A DNA stretch of 64,000 nt from Propionibacteriaceae bacterium (GCA_031266665.1 JAISAO010000096.1:1-64000), one strand, 5' to 3'; shown: positions 39,475 to 47,967, counted from the stretch's first letter. Notes: generated by a model not told the origin, from the letters alone. Translations and numbers: made by a program.

Positions 39475-40305
39475 GTGGCCCAGGACACCACCCAGGTGGC
39501 GTTGGCCTGCCGGACGCGCAAAGGCGGGGAGCATTCGCTCAACGAGGACGCCATCGGCTTTTGCGGCTGGACTCTGTCGGGGGAGTCCCCCGACCTTTTC
39601 CCCGCCTGGCGGAGCCTCGATTTCGGGCTGGTCGGCGGGCAGAGGGCGGTGATCACGGTGGCCGACGGCGTCGGCGGGCGCCACAGCTCCCACGTCGCCA
39701 GTCGCCTGGTGGCCGAACGGACCTCTCGCGCCGAGGTCGCCGCCAAACAATCCGCCGTCGGAGTCGTGGTCAACCAGGCCCACCAGGAATTGCTGGACCT
39801 GGGCCGGGCGAACCCGGAGCTGGTCGGCATGGGCACGACCGTGGTGGGCGTGATCTTGTTCGCCGACGGCGAGGTCGGCTATTTCAACGTTGGCGACTCG
39901 CGGCTGTATTACACCAATGTCGGAACTTTGGTCCTGGCCACCGAGGACGATATCGAGGACGTGCCCCTGGCTTACAACCGGACCCGTCTCAGAGCCTGGG
40001 TCGGGCGCGAGGAGTTGGCCCGTTTGGATCCCAAGGCCAACCGGATGAAAGCCGACGGCTACCGTCGCCTGCTGCTCTGCTCGGACGGGCTGTACCAAGG
40101 CGTGCCGAGCCCAAATTGGCTGGAGCGACTGGTGTGCGACCGCAAACTGACTCCCGCCGACGTGGTGGCCCAGTTGTTCGAGGCGACCAAGGGGGCCGCC
40201 GACGATGTGACGGCGGTCGTCGTCGACATCTGGGCCGCCCGCTTCAACCCGGGAGTCTGGCCCACCGACCCCCTGGCGGCCGGTTTCCAGCCGCGCCGGG
40301 GGTAG
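39475..40305 (+). CDS. PP2C-family protein phosphatase
   Basis: 276-residue soluble metal-dependent Ser/Thr phosphatase. Metal-binding residues are all present: SLNEDAIG at about residues 21-28, VADGVGGRHSS around 64, FNVGDSRLYY around 141, LLCSDGLYQG around 203 and ADDVTAVVVD near the end. GTG 39475 is preceded by GAGGGGAGG, two bases after the FHA gene stop. With the kinase-like and FHA proteins it forms a complete phospho-signalling set. No transmembrane segment. Confidence 0.92.
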   Translation: MAQDTTQVALACRTRKGGEHSLNEDAIGFCGWTLSGESPDLFPAWRSLDFGLVGGQRAVITVADGVGGRHSSHVASRLVAERTSRAEVAAKQSAVGVVVNQAHQELLDLGRANPELVGMGTTVVGVILFADGEVGYFNVGDSRLYYTNVGTLVLATEDDIEDVPLAYNRTRLRAWVGREELARLDPKANRMKADGYRRLLLCSDGLYQGVPSPNWLERLVCDRKLTPADVVAQLFEATKGAADDVTAVVVDIWAARFNPGVWPTDPLAAGFQPRRG

Positions 40306-40397
40306 GGGCATGGCGCGGGGATCCCGGTCCGTCCCAGTGGCCTGGCCGGTCGGGCCGGCGCCGCAGGGTTGCCCTGATCGGCGCTGGGGGTAGGACC

Positions 40398-40628
40398 ATG
40401 GCGCGCAAACCCAAGTCCGCCGCCGTCCAGCCCCCGGTGACGGCCGACAATTTGTTGAGCGTCCCCGAGCGGCCGACGATGCCCGCCCCGCCGACTCCGC
40501 CGACCCCGCCCGTCGCCCCCGGTCGCCCCAGCCGAAGCCGAGACCGGCATCGCCGGCCGCGCGCTCTTCGACCACCGCCGTCACGGCGCGACTCGCGCGA
40601 CCGGGGTCAGCCGGAGACGGCCTCGTAG
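40398..40628 (+). CDS. Short Pro/Arg-rich ORF, possibly truncated last gene of the cluster
   Basis: 76 residues from ATG 40398 with gtagga upstream, on the same strand as the cluster and 92 bp after the phosphatase. It begins MARKPKSAAVQPPVTADNLL and then is Pro-rich (PAPPTPPTPPVAPGRP) and Arg-rich. Its last 22 bases overlap the 3' end of the convergent vWA gene. The beginning looks like a genuine start of a Pro-linker protein; the rest is probably cut by the junction with the segment that starts near 40600. It could also be noncoding. Confidence 0.35.
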   Translation: MARKPKSAAVQPPVTADNLLSVPERPTMPAPPTPPTPPVAPGRPSRSRDRHRRPRALRPPPSRRDSRDRGQPETAS

Positions 40629-42232
40629 AGGTCGACCAGTTCGAGGAACTGGGCGCGGAGCCCGTACGGGTCCTCGCCCAGCGCGCCCTCGGCCAAGCTC
40701 TTGACCTGGGAGAGCGACGCCTCACCCGCGTGCTCCGAGCCGCGCAGGATCATCCCGAACTCCGCCACCGCGGCGGCGAACCGCCAGTCCTCGTCCTCAG
40801 CCACGCCGGGCGCGTCCTGCGGGACCGTGAAGTCGTCCTGCACAGACTCGTCGCCCGTGGGCTCCTTGTACCGGGTCGACACGGTCATCCAGGCGCCCGC
40901 TGCGACGGGCGCGGGCTCGACCGGTTCTGTGCCCTCGCCCTCAGCGCCTGGCGTGCCACCTGCCGTCTCGCCGTCGGCTGGGTCTGTGGGCGCGGCGTCG
41001 GCCGCTTCCTCGCCGGGCTCAGCGACGCCGGGGATCAATTCGTAGAGCGCCGTGACCGTGGCGCCCGCGCCCACGTCGCCCGCGTCCACCGAGTCGTCCG
41101 CGAAGTCCTCGTTGGCCAGCACGCGGTTCTCATACCCGATCAAGCGGTACTGCGAGACGGTCTGCGGGTTGAACGTGACCTGCAGTTTGAGGTCCTTGGC
41201 CACCGTGAACATAGTGGAGTCGAACTGGTCGACCAGCGCGCGGCGGGCCTCGTCCAAGGAGTCGATGTAGAAGTAGTTGCCGTTGCCGTTGTCCGCGATG
41301 GTCTCCATCATCGCGTCGTGGTTGTGGATGCCGAACCCGAGCACGGAGATGAAGACGCCCTTCTCACGCGCTTCCGTGATTTGGGCTTTGAGCTCGTCGA
41401 CGTTCGACGGCCCCACGTTGAAGTCTCCGTCGGTGGCCAGGATCACCCGGTTGTTGCCGTCCGCGATGAAGTTCGCCTCCGCGAGGGTGTAGGCCTGGCT
41501 CAACCCCTCCGAGCCCGCGGTCGAGCCCCCCGACTCGAGCGACTCGAGGGCGTCGAAGATGGTGCCCGTGTCCGTGCCTGGCACCCCCTTGAGCAGCACG
41601 GACGTGCCGGAGGCGTAGGTCACGATCGACACGCGGTCCTTCGAGTCGAACCTCTCCGCCAGCAGCTTGAAGGACTTGACCAGCAGCGGCAGCTTGTCCC
41701 GGTCGCCCATCGACCCGGAGACGTCGATCAGCAGGACCACGTTGTTGCCGTTGTCATTGGGCCGGGCGGCCTTGGCCTGCACGCCGATCCGCGCCAACTG
41801 GTGGGACGGGGCCCACGGCGCCGCGCCCAGTTTGACGTCCACCGCGAAAGGCCGCGCCGCGTCCTCCGCCGGCGCCGGATAGTCGTAGTCGAAGTAGTTG
41901 ACCATCTCCTCGATCCGCACGTTCTGCTCCATGCCCTCGTACCAGTCGCCGTTGGTCAGCAGGTAACGGAGCATGGTGTAAGAGGCCGTGTCAACGTCCG
42001 CCGAGAACGTGGAGACGGGCTGCGTGGCGACGTTCATCCACTCGTTCTCGACTATCCGCTGGGCGGACACCGGCTCGCCGAACTGGTCGAACTCGGCCAC
42101 GACGCCGTCAGCCACGCCTGCGGGCGCGCCGCCGTCGGCCGCGTCTGGCTCGCCCGCTCCGGAGCAGCCGGCCGCCACCGCGGCCACCAGCCCGATCACC
42201 GCCGCCAACGCCGCGCCCTTCTTCATCGCCAT
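40607..42232 (-). CDS. von Willebrand factor A domain lipoprotein (YfbK-like)
   Basis: 541 residues. Signal peptide MAMKKGAALAAVIGLVAAVA with lipobox AAGC near residue 23, then an Asp/Ala-rich linker. The N-terminal part has ENEWMNVATQPVSTFSADVD and YTMLRYLLTNGDWYEGM, as in YfbK/DUF3520 proteins. The vWA domain has the MIDAS motif VVLLIDVSGSMGDRDKLPL near residue 170, and ATDGDFNVGPS further on. A Pro/Ala/Glu-rich insertion near residue 410 precedes the C-terminal domain. AAGAGGAG precedes ATG 42230-42232. It is surface-attached and of unknown role. It converges on the cluster above and appears to be part of the different-looking segment 40.6-45.2 kb. Confidence 0.88.
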   Translation of the reverse strand: MAMKKGAALAAVIGLVAAVAAGCSGAGEPDAADGGAPAGVADGVVAEFDQFGEPVSAQRIVENEWMNVATQPVSTFSADVDTASYTMLRYLLTNGDWYEGMEQNVRIEEMVNYFDYDYPAPAEDAARPFAVDVKLGAAPWAPSHQLARIGVQAKAARPNDNGNNVVLLIDVSGSMGDRDKLPLLVKSFKLLAERFDSKDRVSIVTYASGTSVLLKGVPGTDTGTIFDALESLESGGSTAGSEGLSQAYTLAEANFIADGNNRVILATDGDFNVGPSNVDELKAQITEAREKGVFISVLGFGIHNHDAMMETIADNGNGNYFYIDSLDEARRALVDQFDSTMFTVAKDLKLQVTFNPQTVSQYRLIGYENRVLANEDFADDSVDAGDVGAGATVTALYELIPGVAEPGEEAADAAPTDPADGETAGGTPGAEGEGTEPVEPAPVAAGAWMTVSTRYKEPTGDESVQDDFTVPQDAPGVAEDEDWRFAAAVAEFGMILRGSEHAGEASLSQVKSLAEGALGEDPYGLRAQFLELVDLYEAVSG

Positions 42233-42639
42233 GCTCCTCTTGTCGTGGGTCTCCGGCCGGGCAGTCCCGGCGCAGCCGATCTTTTAAGCCTATAGGCCTC
42301 TCATCACGGCGAGGGCACGGATTGGTCGCGGTTCGAGCACAGTTCGGGCACGAGCAGAACACGGTTAGGGCACGGTTCGGCAACGGCTGGCCGAGGCCGC
42401 GCCCTCCGTACCGTTGCGACCCTGACCTAGCCTGACCCCCCGCTGTCCCGCCCGTCGCGATCCCCGACCACCTGGCGAAAGTTGCGCGGTAACACAGCCA
42501 AAGAATGCCACAACGGGTGGGCCGGATTGGCCGTTAAGAATATGCTTGACGTGCCTGGAAGCCAACAGAAAGTCGAACAGAAAGTTTCGATTTCTGGGGC
42601 GGTGGCCAGCAATTCCAGTCGACGGAAGAGGAGAGGTTC
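42233..42639. other. Divergent spacer with degenerate repeats and xylanase promoter
   Basis: No gene in 407 bp. 42300-42410 carries five or six degenerate copies of gggcacggttcgg. From 42480 on the sequence is less GC-rich and contains the regulatory word for the xylanase gene (see next entry). The gaggag ribosome site of the xylanase gene is at 42626-42635. Confidence 0.5.
42580..42588. promoter_or_regulatory. GAAAGTTTC operator-like palindrome upstream of GH10 gene
   Basis: gaaagtttc is a 9-bp palindrome around its central base. It lies 51 bp upstream of the xylanase ATG, and a related half (cagaaagtcg) sits 10 bp further upstream. GAAANTTTC-type sites are known as LacI-family (BxlR-type) operators for xylan genes in Streptomyces. 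The same exact word stands upstream of the LacI gene at 45174-45182, which supports an operator role. Confidence 0.6.
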
Positions 42640-43899
42640 ATGATCAACGTTAAGTGTTCGGAGACCCTTTGGCCCCACCGCCTGGGGAGGGTGGTGGTCC
42701 AGGTCAGGGGGGCGGACGGCCCGTTGAGGGACACTCCGGTGACCCTCGTCCAGACCGCGCACGCTTTCAGGTTCGGCGCCACCGGCTTCGACGCGGTCCC
42801 CGGGTACCAGTCGAACGACTGGACGGCGGAGCGGCGGCCGGAGGGCGCGTGGGACAGCGCGGCGCAGGAGCTGTGGCTCGACCTGTTCAACTACGCCACC
42901 CTGCCCTTCTACTGGGGCCGGTACGAGCCGGCGCCCGGTAGGACCATCGAGGCCCAGGTCAGGCAGGCGGCCGAATGGTTCAAGGCGCGCGGAGTCGCGT
43001 TGAAGGGCCATCCGCTGACGTGGCACACGCTGGCCCCCGCCTGGCTGGCGGAGCGGCCGTTGGACCAGGTGGAGGAGACGCTGCGCGGCCGGGTGCGGCG
43101 CGAGGCGCGCGCCTTCGCCGGACTGGTGGACTGGTGGGACAGCGTCAACGAGTCGGTCATCGCGCCCGTGTTCGTCAAGGAGCCGAACGCGGTGACCCGG
43201 CTGACCCGCGCCAAAGGCCGCCTCCACGTCCTGAAGCTGACCTTCGAGGAGGCGCTCGCCGCCAACCCGGACGCTCAGCTGCTGCTGAACGACTTCGACT
43301 TGTCCACCGCCTACGAATGCCTGATCGAAGCCGTCTTGGAGGCGGGACTGCCCGTGAGCGGGATTGGCCTCCAGACCCACATGCACCAGGGCTTCCGCGG
43401 CGAGGAGGAGTTGAACCAGGTCATAGACCGGTTCGCCCGGTATGGGTTGCCTCTGCACTTCACGGAGACCACCCTCGTCTCGGGTGACCTCATGCCCGAG
43501 GAGATCGTCGACTTGAACGACTACCAGGTGGCGGACTGGCCCACGACCACTGCGGGCGAGGAGCGGCAGGCCGAGGAGGCGGTGAGGCATTACCGGTTGC
43601 TCATGGCTCACCCGGCCGTGCAGGCGGCCACCTACTGGGACGTGTTCGACTCCAACGCCTGGCTTGACGCGCCCAGCGGCCTGGTGCGCCGGGACGGGAC
43701 CCCGAAGCCCGCCTACCACGCGCTGCGCGACCTGGTCAAAGGCGCCTGGTGGATCCGGCCGACCGAGGTGATCACGGACCACGAGGGGCGCTTCAACCTG
43801 GAGGGTTTCCTAGGATCGTATGAGGTGGCGGCCGCCGGAAAAACTGCGGCCTTCGACCTGGACCGGGGAACGTCCGCGATCCCATTGGAACTGAAGTGA
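42640..43899 (+). CDS. GH10 endo-1,4-beta-xylanase, no signal peptide
   Basis: 419 residues. The N-terminal 45 residues form a short beta region, then the GH10 barrel: FGATGFDAVPGY, LFNYATLPFYWGRYEPAPG, GVALKGHPLTWHTLAPAWL, the acid/base Glu in DWWDSVNESVIAP, ASN/LNDFD-like ANPDAQLLLNDFD, GLQTHMHQGF, and the nucleophile Glu in LHFTETTL. TYWDVFDSNAWL closes the barrel. There is no signal peptide, so it probably acts on short xylo-oligomers inside the cell. GAGGAG precedes the ATG. Its stop overlaps the GTG start of a truncated dehydrogenase gene, so both were once in one operon. Confidence 0.92.
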   Translation: MINVKCSETLWPHRLGRVVVQVRGADGPLRDTPVTLVQTAHAFRFGATGFDAVPGYQSNDWTAERRPEGAWDSAAQELWLDLFNYATLPFYWGRYEPAPGRTIEAQVRQAAEWFKARGVALKGHPLTWHTLAPAWLAERPLDQVEETLRGRVRREARAFAGLVDWWDSVNESVIAPVFVKEPNAVTRLTRAKGRLHVLKLTFEEALAANPDAQLLLNDFDLSTAYECLIEAVLEAGLPVSGIGLQTHMHQGFRGEEELNQVIDRFARYGLPLHFTETTLVSGDLMPEEIVDLNDYQVADWPTTTAGEERQAEEAVRHYRLLMAHPAVQAATYWDVFDSNAWLDAPSGLVRRDGTPKPAYHALRDLVKGAWWIRPTEVITDHEGRFNLEGFLGSYEVAAAGKTAAFDLDRGTSAIPLELK

Positions 43900-44071
43900 A
43901 CCGGGAAGAGATCCTCGACCCCCGCGAGGCGCCGTCGCTGCGCTGGGGTTTCATCGGCGCCGGCGGGATCGCCGCCAAGGTGGCGACCGCTCTGTTGGCG
44001 GGCTCCGGGCAGCGGTTGCACGCCGTGGCCGCCCGCTCGCTGGAACGGGCACAGGCCTTCGGGCGCGCTTA
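43896..44071 (+). pseudogene. Truncated Gfo/Idh/MocA-type dehydrogenase (5' fragment)
   Basis: GTG 43896 overlaps the xylanase stop (GTGA). About 60 residues look real: PSLRWGFIGAGGIAAKVATA is a Rossmann NAD(P)-binding start, and RLHAVAARSLERAQAFGRAY continues as in sugar dehydrogenases. At about 44070, exactly where the convergent LacI gene ends, homology stops and the frame runs on as antisense to LacI. More than 250 expected residues are missing. I interpret this as a deletion or recombination that removed the rest. It cannot be functional. Confidence 0.75.
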
Positions 44072-45100
44072 TTCGACGTCTCGGGGTGCGCGGGGCTCCT
44101 TAGCGCGCTTGGGCGGGGGCGCGGTCGAGGCGCGCACTATCAGCTCCGTGGGGAGCTCGAAGCAGCCGAGGGGCTGTCCCTGGCCGGCCCGACCGGCTAT
44201 CTGGCGCACCGCCACCGCGCCCATCTCCGCCAACGGCTGGCGGACGGTGGTCATCTGGGGGGACACCCACTGGCAGAGGTTCACGTCGTCGAAGCCGACC
44301 ACAGACAGGTCCTCGGGAATGCGCAGGCCGCAGTCCTGCGCGGCCTGATACACGCCGTAGGCCTGCTCGTCCGAACAGGAGAAGATGGCGGTTGGCCTTA
44401 GGGGCAGGTCAAGGAGCTTGCCGCCCAGGGCTCGGCCGCCGTCGATCATCGAGTTGCCGTGCCGGACCAAGCCGAGGTCTATGGCGAGGCCGGCGCGTCG
44501 TAACGCCGCGCCGTAGCCGTCGAGGCGGTCCGCGGAGCAGCTCTCGTTCTTGGGGCCCGTGATGATTCCGATGCGCGTGTGGCCCAGCCCCACCAGGTGC
44601 TCCGTGGCGGCGAGCCCGCCAGCCCAATTCGTCGCCGAGACCGTGGGGGTGTCTCCGGCGCTCGCTCCCACCGGGTCCAGCAACACGAGGGGCAGGCCAC
44701 GGCCGGCGAGGGCCTCCCGGGCCGTTGGACCCAGGTCCGTCACTGCGGCGATCACGCCGTCGGAGCCGCGCCCCAGCATTCGGTCCAGCCAGGCGGCCTC
44801 CGCCCCGTCCTGGTCGATCAAGGTGGTGGTGACGTCGCAGTGCAGCCGGCTGGCCTCCGCGGTGGCGCCTTGGATCAGGGTCAGCGCCCACTGGGAGTCG
44901 ATTCCGGCGATGAGCAGGTCGATGATGTTGGTGGCGGTCCGTCCGCGCCGGGCGTAGCCGCTGGTCGTGATGGACCGTTAGACCGTTCGGCGGGTGGCGC
45001 TCGACACTCCCGCCCGGCGGTTCAACACCTTGGAGACGGTCGGCACCGAAACGCCGGCGATGTCCGCGACCTGCGTGATCGTCACTGTCCTGGTCGGCAT
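44069..45100 (-). pseudogene. LacI-family regulator with premature stop in the DNA-binding domain
   Basis: ATG 45098-45100 has an ideal GGAGGTGGCA ribosome site and encodes TITQVADIAGVSVPTVSKVL, a LacI HTH, then NRRAGVSSATRRTV, then an in-frame TAA at 44978-44980, followed in the same frame by RSITTSGYARRGRTATNIID and a complete sugar-binding domain to DVE-stop at 44069. A single base change from CAA or GAA would explain it. The 303 downstream residues are intact (HTRIGIITGPKNE, VVGFDDVNLCQWVSP). Either the gene is freshly inactivated, or it restarts internally (ATG 44821 and others) and makes a protein without HTH. It was presumably the regulator of the xylanase operon. Confidence 0.85.
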
Positions 45101-45173
45101 TGCCACCTCCGGGGTGTCGTGCCCGCCTGGCGCGGGCCGTTGGTTTCGAGGTCCATTATCCGTTCTCTTTACG

Positions 45174-45182
45174 GAAAGTTTC
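45174..45182. promoter_or_regulatory. GAAAGTTTC operator-like palindrome upstream of LacI gene
   Basis: Exact copy of the 9-bp palindrome found upstream of the GH10 gene, here 74 bp before the LacI start on the minus strand. This is a typical place for autoregulation. A further gtttc...agaaac inverted pair extends around it (45179-45201). The rest of the 214-bp spacer to the next gene shows nothing else. Confidence 0.6.
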
Positions 45183-45314
45183 TAAAACTGAGCCCAGAAA
45201 CGGGTTCTTGGATCGACAAGTCGGCAAAGATCCGACGCCCGAACAGGGGCAAGAACAGCCAGGGGGCGGCTCGCCCTTCTGATCATCGGCGGATCAGGGC
45301 TGAACGACAATGAT

Positions 45315-46589
45315 CTAGTCGATGATCTGTTCGATCTTCTCTGTCAGGTCGGCCAGGGCTGGTTCGATGGCGTCGGCTTGGGCGGCGCTGCGGATGGTCT
45401 GGTCGGTCTCGGCCACGGCCTCCCAGGCCTCGGCGGCCTTGGGGTCCAGGGGCAGCGTGGTCTTGATGTTGTGGGTTTGGAAGGCGAAGCGGCTGAGGGC
45501 GTCCGTGGGCAGGCCCTCCAGCTCCCAGAAGGCGTTGGCCACACCGTCGTCGGCCACCGCCGGCACCACGCCCTGGGCGGCCAGCAGGACGGCCGCCTTG
45601 GACGAGGCGATGAAGCCCAGCCAGGCCTTGGCGGCGTCCAGCCGGGACGGGTCGATCCCGGACGGGATGACGCAGCCGACGGGATCGCCGACCGTCACCG
45701 GGGTCTTGTCCACCCCGGCCGTCAGCTTGTCGCGTTGGGGGACCGGGGCCATCCCCCAGGCGAAGTCCGCCTGGGCGGCCAGGGTGGTCGCCAGGGAGGC
45801 CGGGGCCAGCACCAGGGCGGCTTGCTGGGCTAAGAAGACATCGGCCGTCGACTCCTGCTGGGCGTCGGCGTAGTCGGGTGTGGCTCCGGCGACCGACAGG
45901 GCCACGGCCCGCTGGTAATAGGCCTGGAGGAAGCTGTAGTCACCGCCCGACAACAAGCTGGCATCGCCGTTCTGGGCCAGGGCCAGGCCGGCCACAGCCA
46001 GCGGGTCGGCCGGCAGGAAGGTGCCGCTGGCGGCGGGACGGAGCTTGTCGGTCAGGTTCTTGGCCGCCGTCACGAAGTCGGTCCACAGCCAGGTCCCGTC
46101 GGGCGCGGCGGCGCCGGCCTGCTGGAACAGGTCGGCGTTGTAGAACAACAGCCAGCCGGATTGGGCGTAGGGCACGCCGTAGGCCGTTTGGACGCCGGCC
46201 CCGGACTCGTCGGCGCTGGTCTGGACATAGGCCAGGATGGCCTCCGCCGTCACCGTGGTGGCGATGTCGGTGACATCGAGGACTTTCTTGTCCTGGATCC
46301 ACTCGGCCAACTGGCCCAGGTCGGACACGGTCACGACGTCGGCCGTGTCCAAGGCCTGACGGGCCGCCTCGGGGTCGTCGGCCAGGGGGGCGAACACGAC
46401 CTCGATCTCGGGGTAGTCGTTGCGGAAGGCGGTGGCCAGGGGCTCCAGCCAGTCGGCCTGGGGGGCCGCCACCGTCAAGGTGACCGTCCCCGCCTCGTCC
46501 ACGGGGCCGGTGTCGTCCGAGCCGCAGGCGGCCAGGCCCGCCGCCAATGCCACCGCCAGACCCAGGGCGACAGGCTTCCGCAGGTTCAT
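45315..46589 (-). CDS. Family 1 extracellular solute-binding lipoprotein (orphan)
   Basis: 424 residues. Signal peptide MNLRKPVALGLAVALAAGLA with lipobox LAAC near residue 22, followed by the typical SBP_bac_1 pattern: DYPEIEVVFAPLADD, TAYGVPYAQSGWLLFYNADL, then WLWTDFVTAAKNL and DPVGCVIPSGIDPSRLDAAK. GAGGAG precedes ATG 46587-46589. The family binds oligosaccharides or glycerol phosphates for CUT1-type importers. No permease or ATPase gene lies nearby, so it either uses transporters encoded elsewhere or lost its partners at the junction with the xylan segment. Confidence 0.88.
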   Translation of the reverse strand: MNLRKPVALGLAVALAAGLAACGSDDTGPVDEAGTVTLTVAAPQADWLEPLATAFRNDYPEIEVVFAPLADDPEAARQALDTADVVTVSDLGQLAEWIQDKKVLDVTDIATTVTAEAILAYVQTSADESGAGVQTAYGVPYAQSGWLLFYNADLFQQAGAAAPDGTWLWTDFVTAAKNLTDKLRPAASGTFLPADPLAVAGLALAQNGDASLLSGGDYSFLQAYYQRAVALSVAGATPDYADAQQESTADVFLAQQAALVLAPASLATTLAAQADFAWGMAPVPQRDKLTAGVDKTPVTVGDPVGCVIPSGIDPSRLDAAKAWLGFIASSKAAVLLAAQGVVPAVADDGVANAFWELEGLPTDALSRFAFQTHNIKTTLPLDPKAAEAWEAVAETDQTIRSAAQADAIEPALADLTEKIEQIID

Positions 46590-46660
46590 CTTGACTCCTC
46601 GTGATTCGGCCAACGACTCGGCTCGTCCAAGGGCAAACCCTACCGGCTCCAGGCGCCGCG

Positions 46661-46729
46661 CCCGCGTCATCCCGAACCACCCCCGCGTCATCCCGAACCA
46701 CTCCCTTGTCAGCCCGGACTTGATCCGGG
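46661..46729. repeat. Repeats and REP-like palindrome in spacer before nuoA
   Basis: The 381-bp spacer 46590-46970 has no gene. cccgcgtcatcccgaaccac is repeated exactly at 46661-46680 and 46682-46701. Directly after follows cccgga-cttga-tccggg (46713-46729), a perfect 6-bp stem that matches the hairpin at 16801-16821. The nuo promoter must lie between here and 46970; a tagtat word at 46854-46859 is a weak candidate for its -10. Confidence 0.65.
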
Positions 46730-46970
46730 AGGACGGCCGGCCCCACGGACCGGTCCTAGCGCCGGCCGGCGACCGGCGACGGGACGGGTCTTTAAAAGGT
46801 TGGGGGAACCCGCCATCCGGCGGCGACCCGGAGGTGGTTTGGAGATAGTATCTGGTCGGCGGACCGGCTCCAATGTTTCCGGTCCCGCCGGCCGCCGCTG
46901 CTCGGGCTCGCCGGGGCGCGGGCGACCGCGCAATGACCCCGCGGGGTCCGACAGGAATCGAGGGTGGGCC

Positions 46971-47354
46971 ATGGGCGACTACATCCCGGTCATCGGTTTG
47001 ATGGCTCTGGGGGGCGGTTTCATCGCCATCGCCATGGCGTTGTCCCACTTCGTGGGCCCGAGGCGGGTCAACCGGGCCAAGTACGAGGCCTACGAGTGCG
47101 GCATCGAGGCCACGCCGCTGCCGGCCGGCGGCGGCCGCATCCCGGTCAAGTACTACATCACGGCCATGCTCTTCATCGTCTTCGACATCGAAATCGTCTT
47201 CCTCTACCCTTGGGCCGTCTCCTTCTTCGACATGTCCCACGGCGCCGGCGGCACGGTCGCCTGGTTCGGACTGGTGGAGATGATGCTGTTCATCGCCACG
47301 GTGTTCATCGCCTATCTCTACGTCGTCCGCCGGGGCGGCCTGACCTGGGACTGA
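46971..47354 (+). CDS. nuoA: NADH-quinone oxidoreductase subunit A
   Basis: 127 residues, three membrane helices: [20 protein letters not shown] near the N-terminus, [20 protein letters not shown] in the middle and [20 protein letters not shown] at the end. [14 protein letters not shown] is the conserved loop with the Cys that lines the quinone path, and [12 protein letters not shown] is the family signature. ATG 46971 starts the 16.6-kb nuo operon, which encodes respiratory complex I in the cytoplasmic membrane (NADH to menaquinone, proton pumping). It is followed by a 10-bp gap to nuoB. Confidence 0.96.
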   Translation: MGDYIPVIGLMALGGGFIAIAMALSHFVGPRRVNRAKYEAYECGIEATPLPAGGGRIPVKYYITAMLFIVFDIEIVFLYPWAVSFFDMSHGAGGTVAWFGLVEMMLFIATVFIAYLYVVRRGGLTWD

Positions 47355-47364
47355 AGGAGCCTTA

Positions 47365-47967
47365 ATGGGTATCGAGGACCATCTGCCGGCCGACGGCTTT
47401 CTGACCACCACCGCCGAGGCCGTCTTCGGCTGGATGCGCCAGGCCTCGTTCTGGCCCGCCACCATGGGCCTGGCCTGTTGCGCCATCGAGATGATGGCCT
47501 TCGGCGCCCCCCGCTTCGACGCCGGCCGCTGGGGCCAGGAGATCTTCCGGGCCTCGCCCCGCCAGGCCGACGTCCTGATCGTCTCCGGGCGGGTGTCGCA
47601 GAAGATGGCCCCGGTGGTGCGCCAGGTCTACGACCAGATGCCGAACCCGAAATGGGTCATCGCCATGGGGGCCTGCGCCTCCTCCGGCGGCGTCTTCAAC
47701 AACTACGCCGTCATCCAGGGTTGCGATCACTTCCTGCCGGTCGACATCTACATCCCCGGCTGTCCGCCCCGCCCCGACCAACTGATCGACGCTATGTTCA
47801 AGCTCAAGCAGGGCAAGGGCCTCGACCTGGCCGACGACCTGGCCCGGGACCGGCTGCCGATCATGCGCTACCCCTTGGGCAAGCATCGGACCAAGGTCGA
47901 GGACGAGGTCGAGCGCCAGGCCTTGGGGGCGCCGGCCATCAGTGAGTTGAAGGGGCTGATGCGATGA
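47365..47967 (+). CDS. nuoB: NADH-quinone oxidoreductase subunit B
   Basis: 200 residues. It carries the N2 iron-sulfur cluster next to the quinone site. [20 protein letters not shown] has the paired cysteines, then [40 protein letters not shown] and [17 protein letters not shown] complete the four cluster ligands. AAGGAG precedes the ATG. The stop overlaps nuoC. The sequence is of normal length and intact. Confidence 0.97.
   Translation: MGIEDHLPADGFLTTTAEAVFGWMRQASFWPATMGLACCAIEMMAFGAPRFDAGRWGQEIFRASPRQADVLIVSGRVSQKMAPVVRQVYDQMPNPKWVIAMGACASSGGVFNNYAVIQGCDHFLPVDIYIPGCPPRPDQLIDAMFKLKQGKGLDLADDLARDRLPIMRYPLGKHRTKVEDEVERQALGAPAISELKGLMR

Noticed and set aside
29867-40305. Type VI secretion system
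   Set aside because: Kinase, PP2C, FHA and Clp-type ATPase recall T6SS control genes, but no tube, sheath, baseplate or TssM/TssL genes are present, and the ATPase lacks a visible ClpV N-domain.
40607-42232. vWA gene as the TerY component of the kinase/PP2C cluster
   Set aside because: It is on the opposite strand, is a secreted YfbK-like lipoprotein rather than a cytoplasmic TerY, and appears to belong to the next segment.
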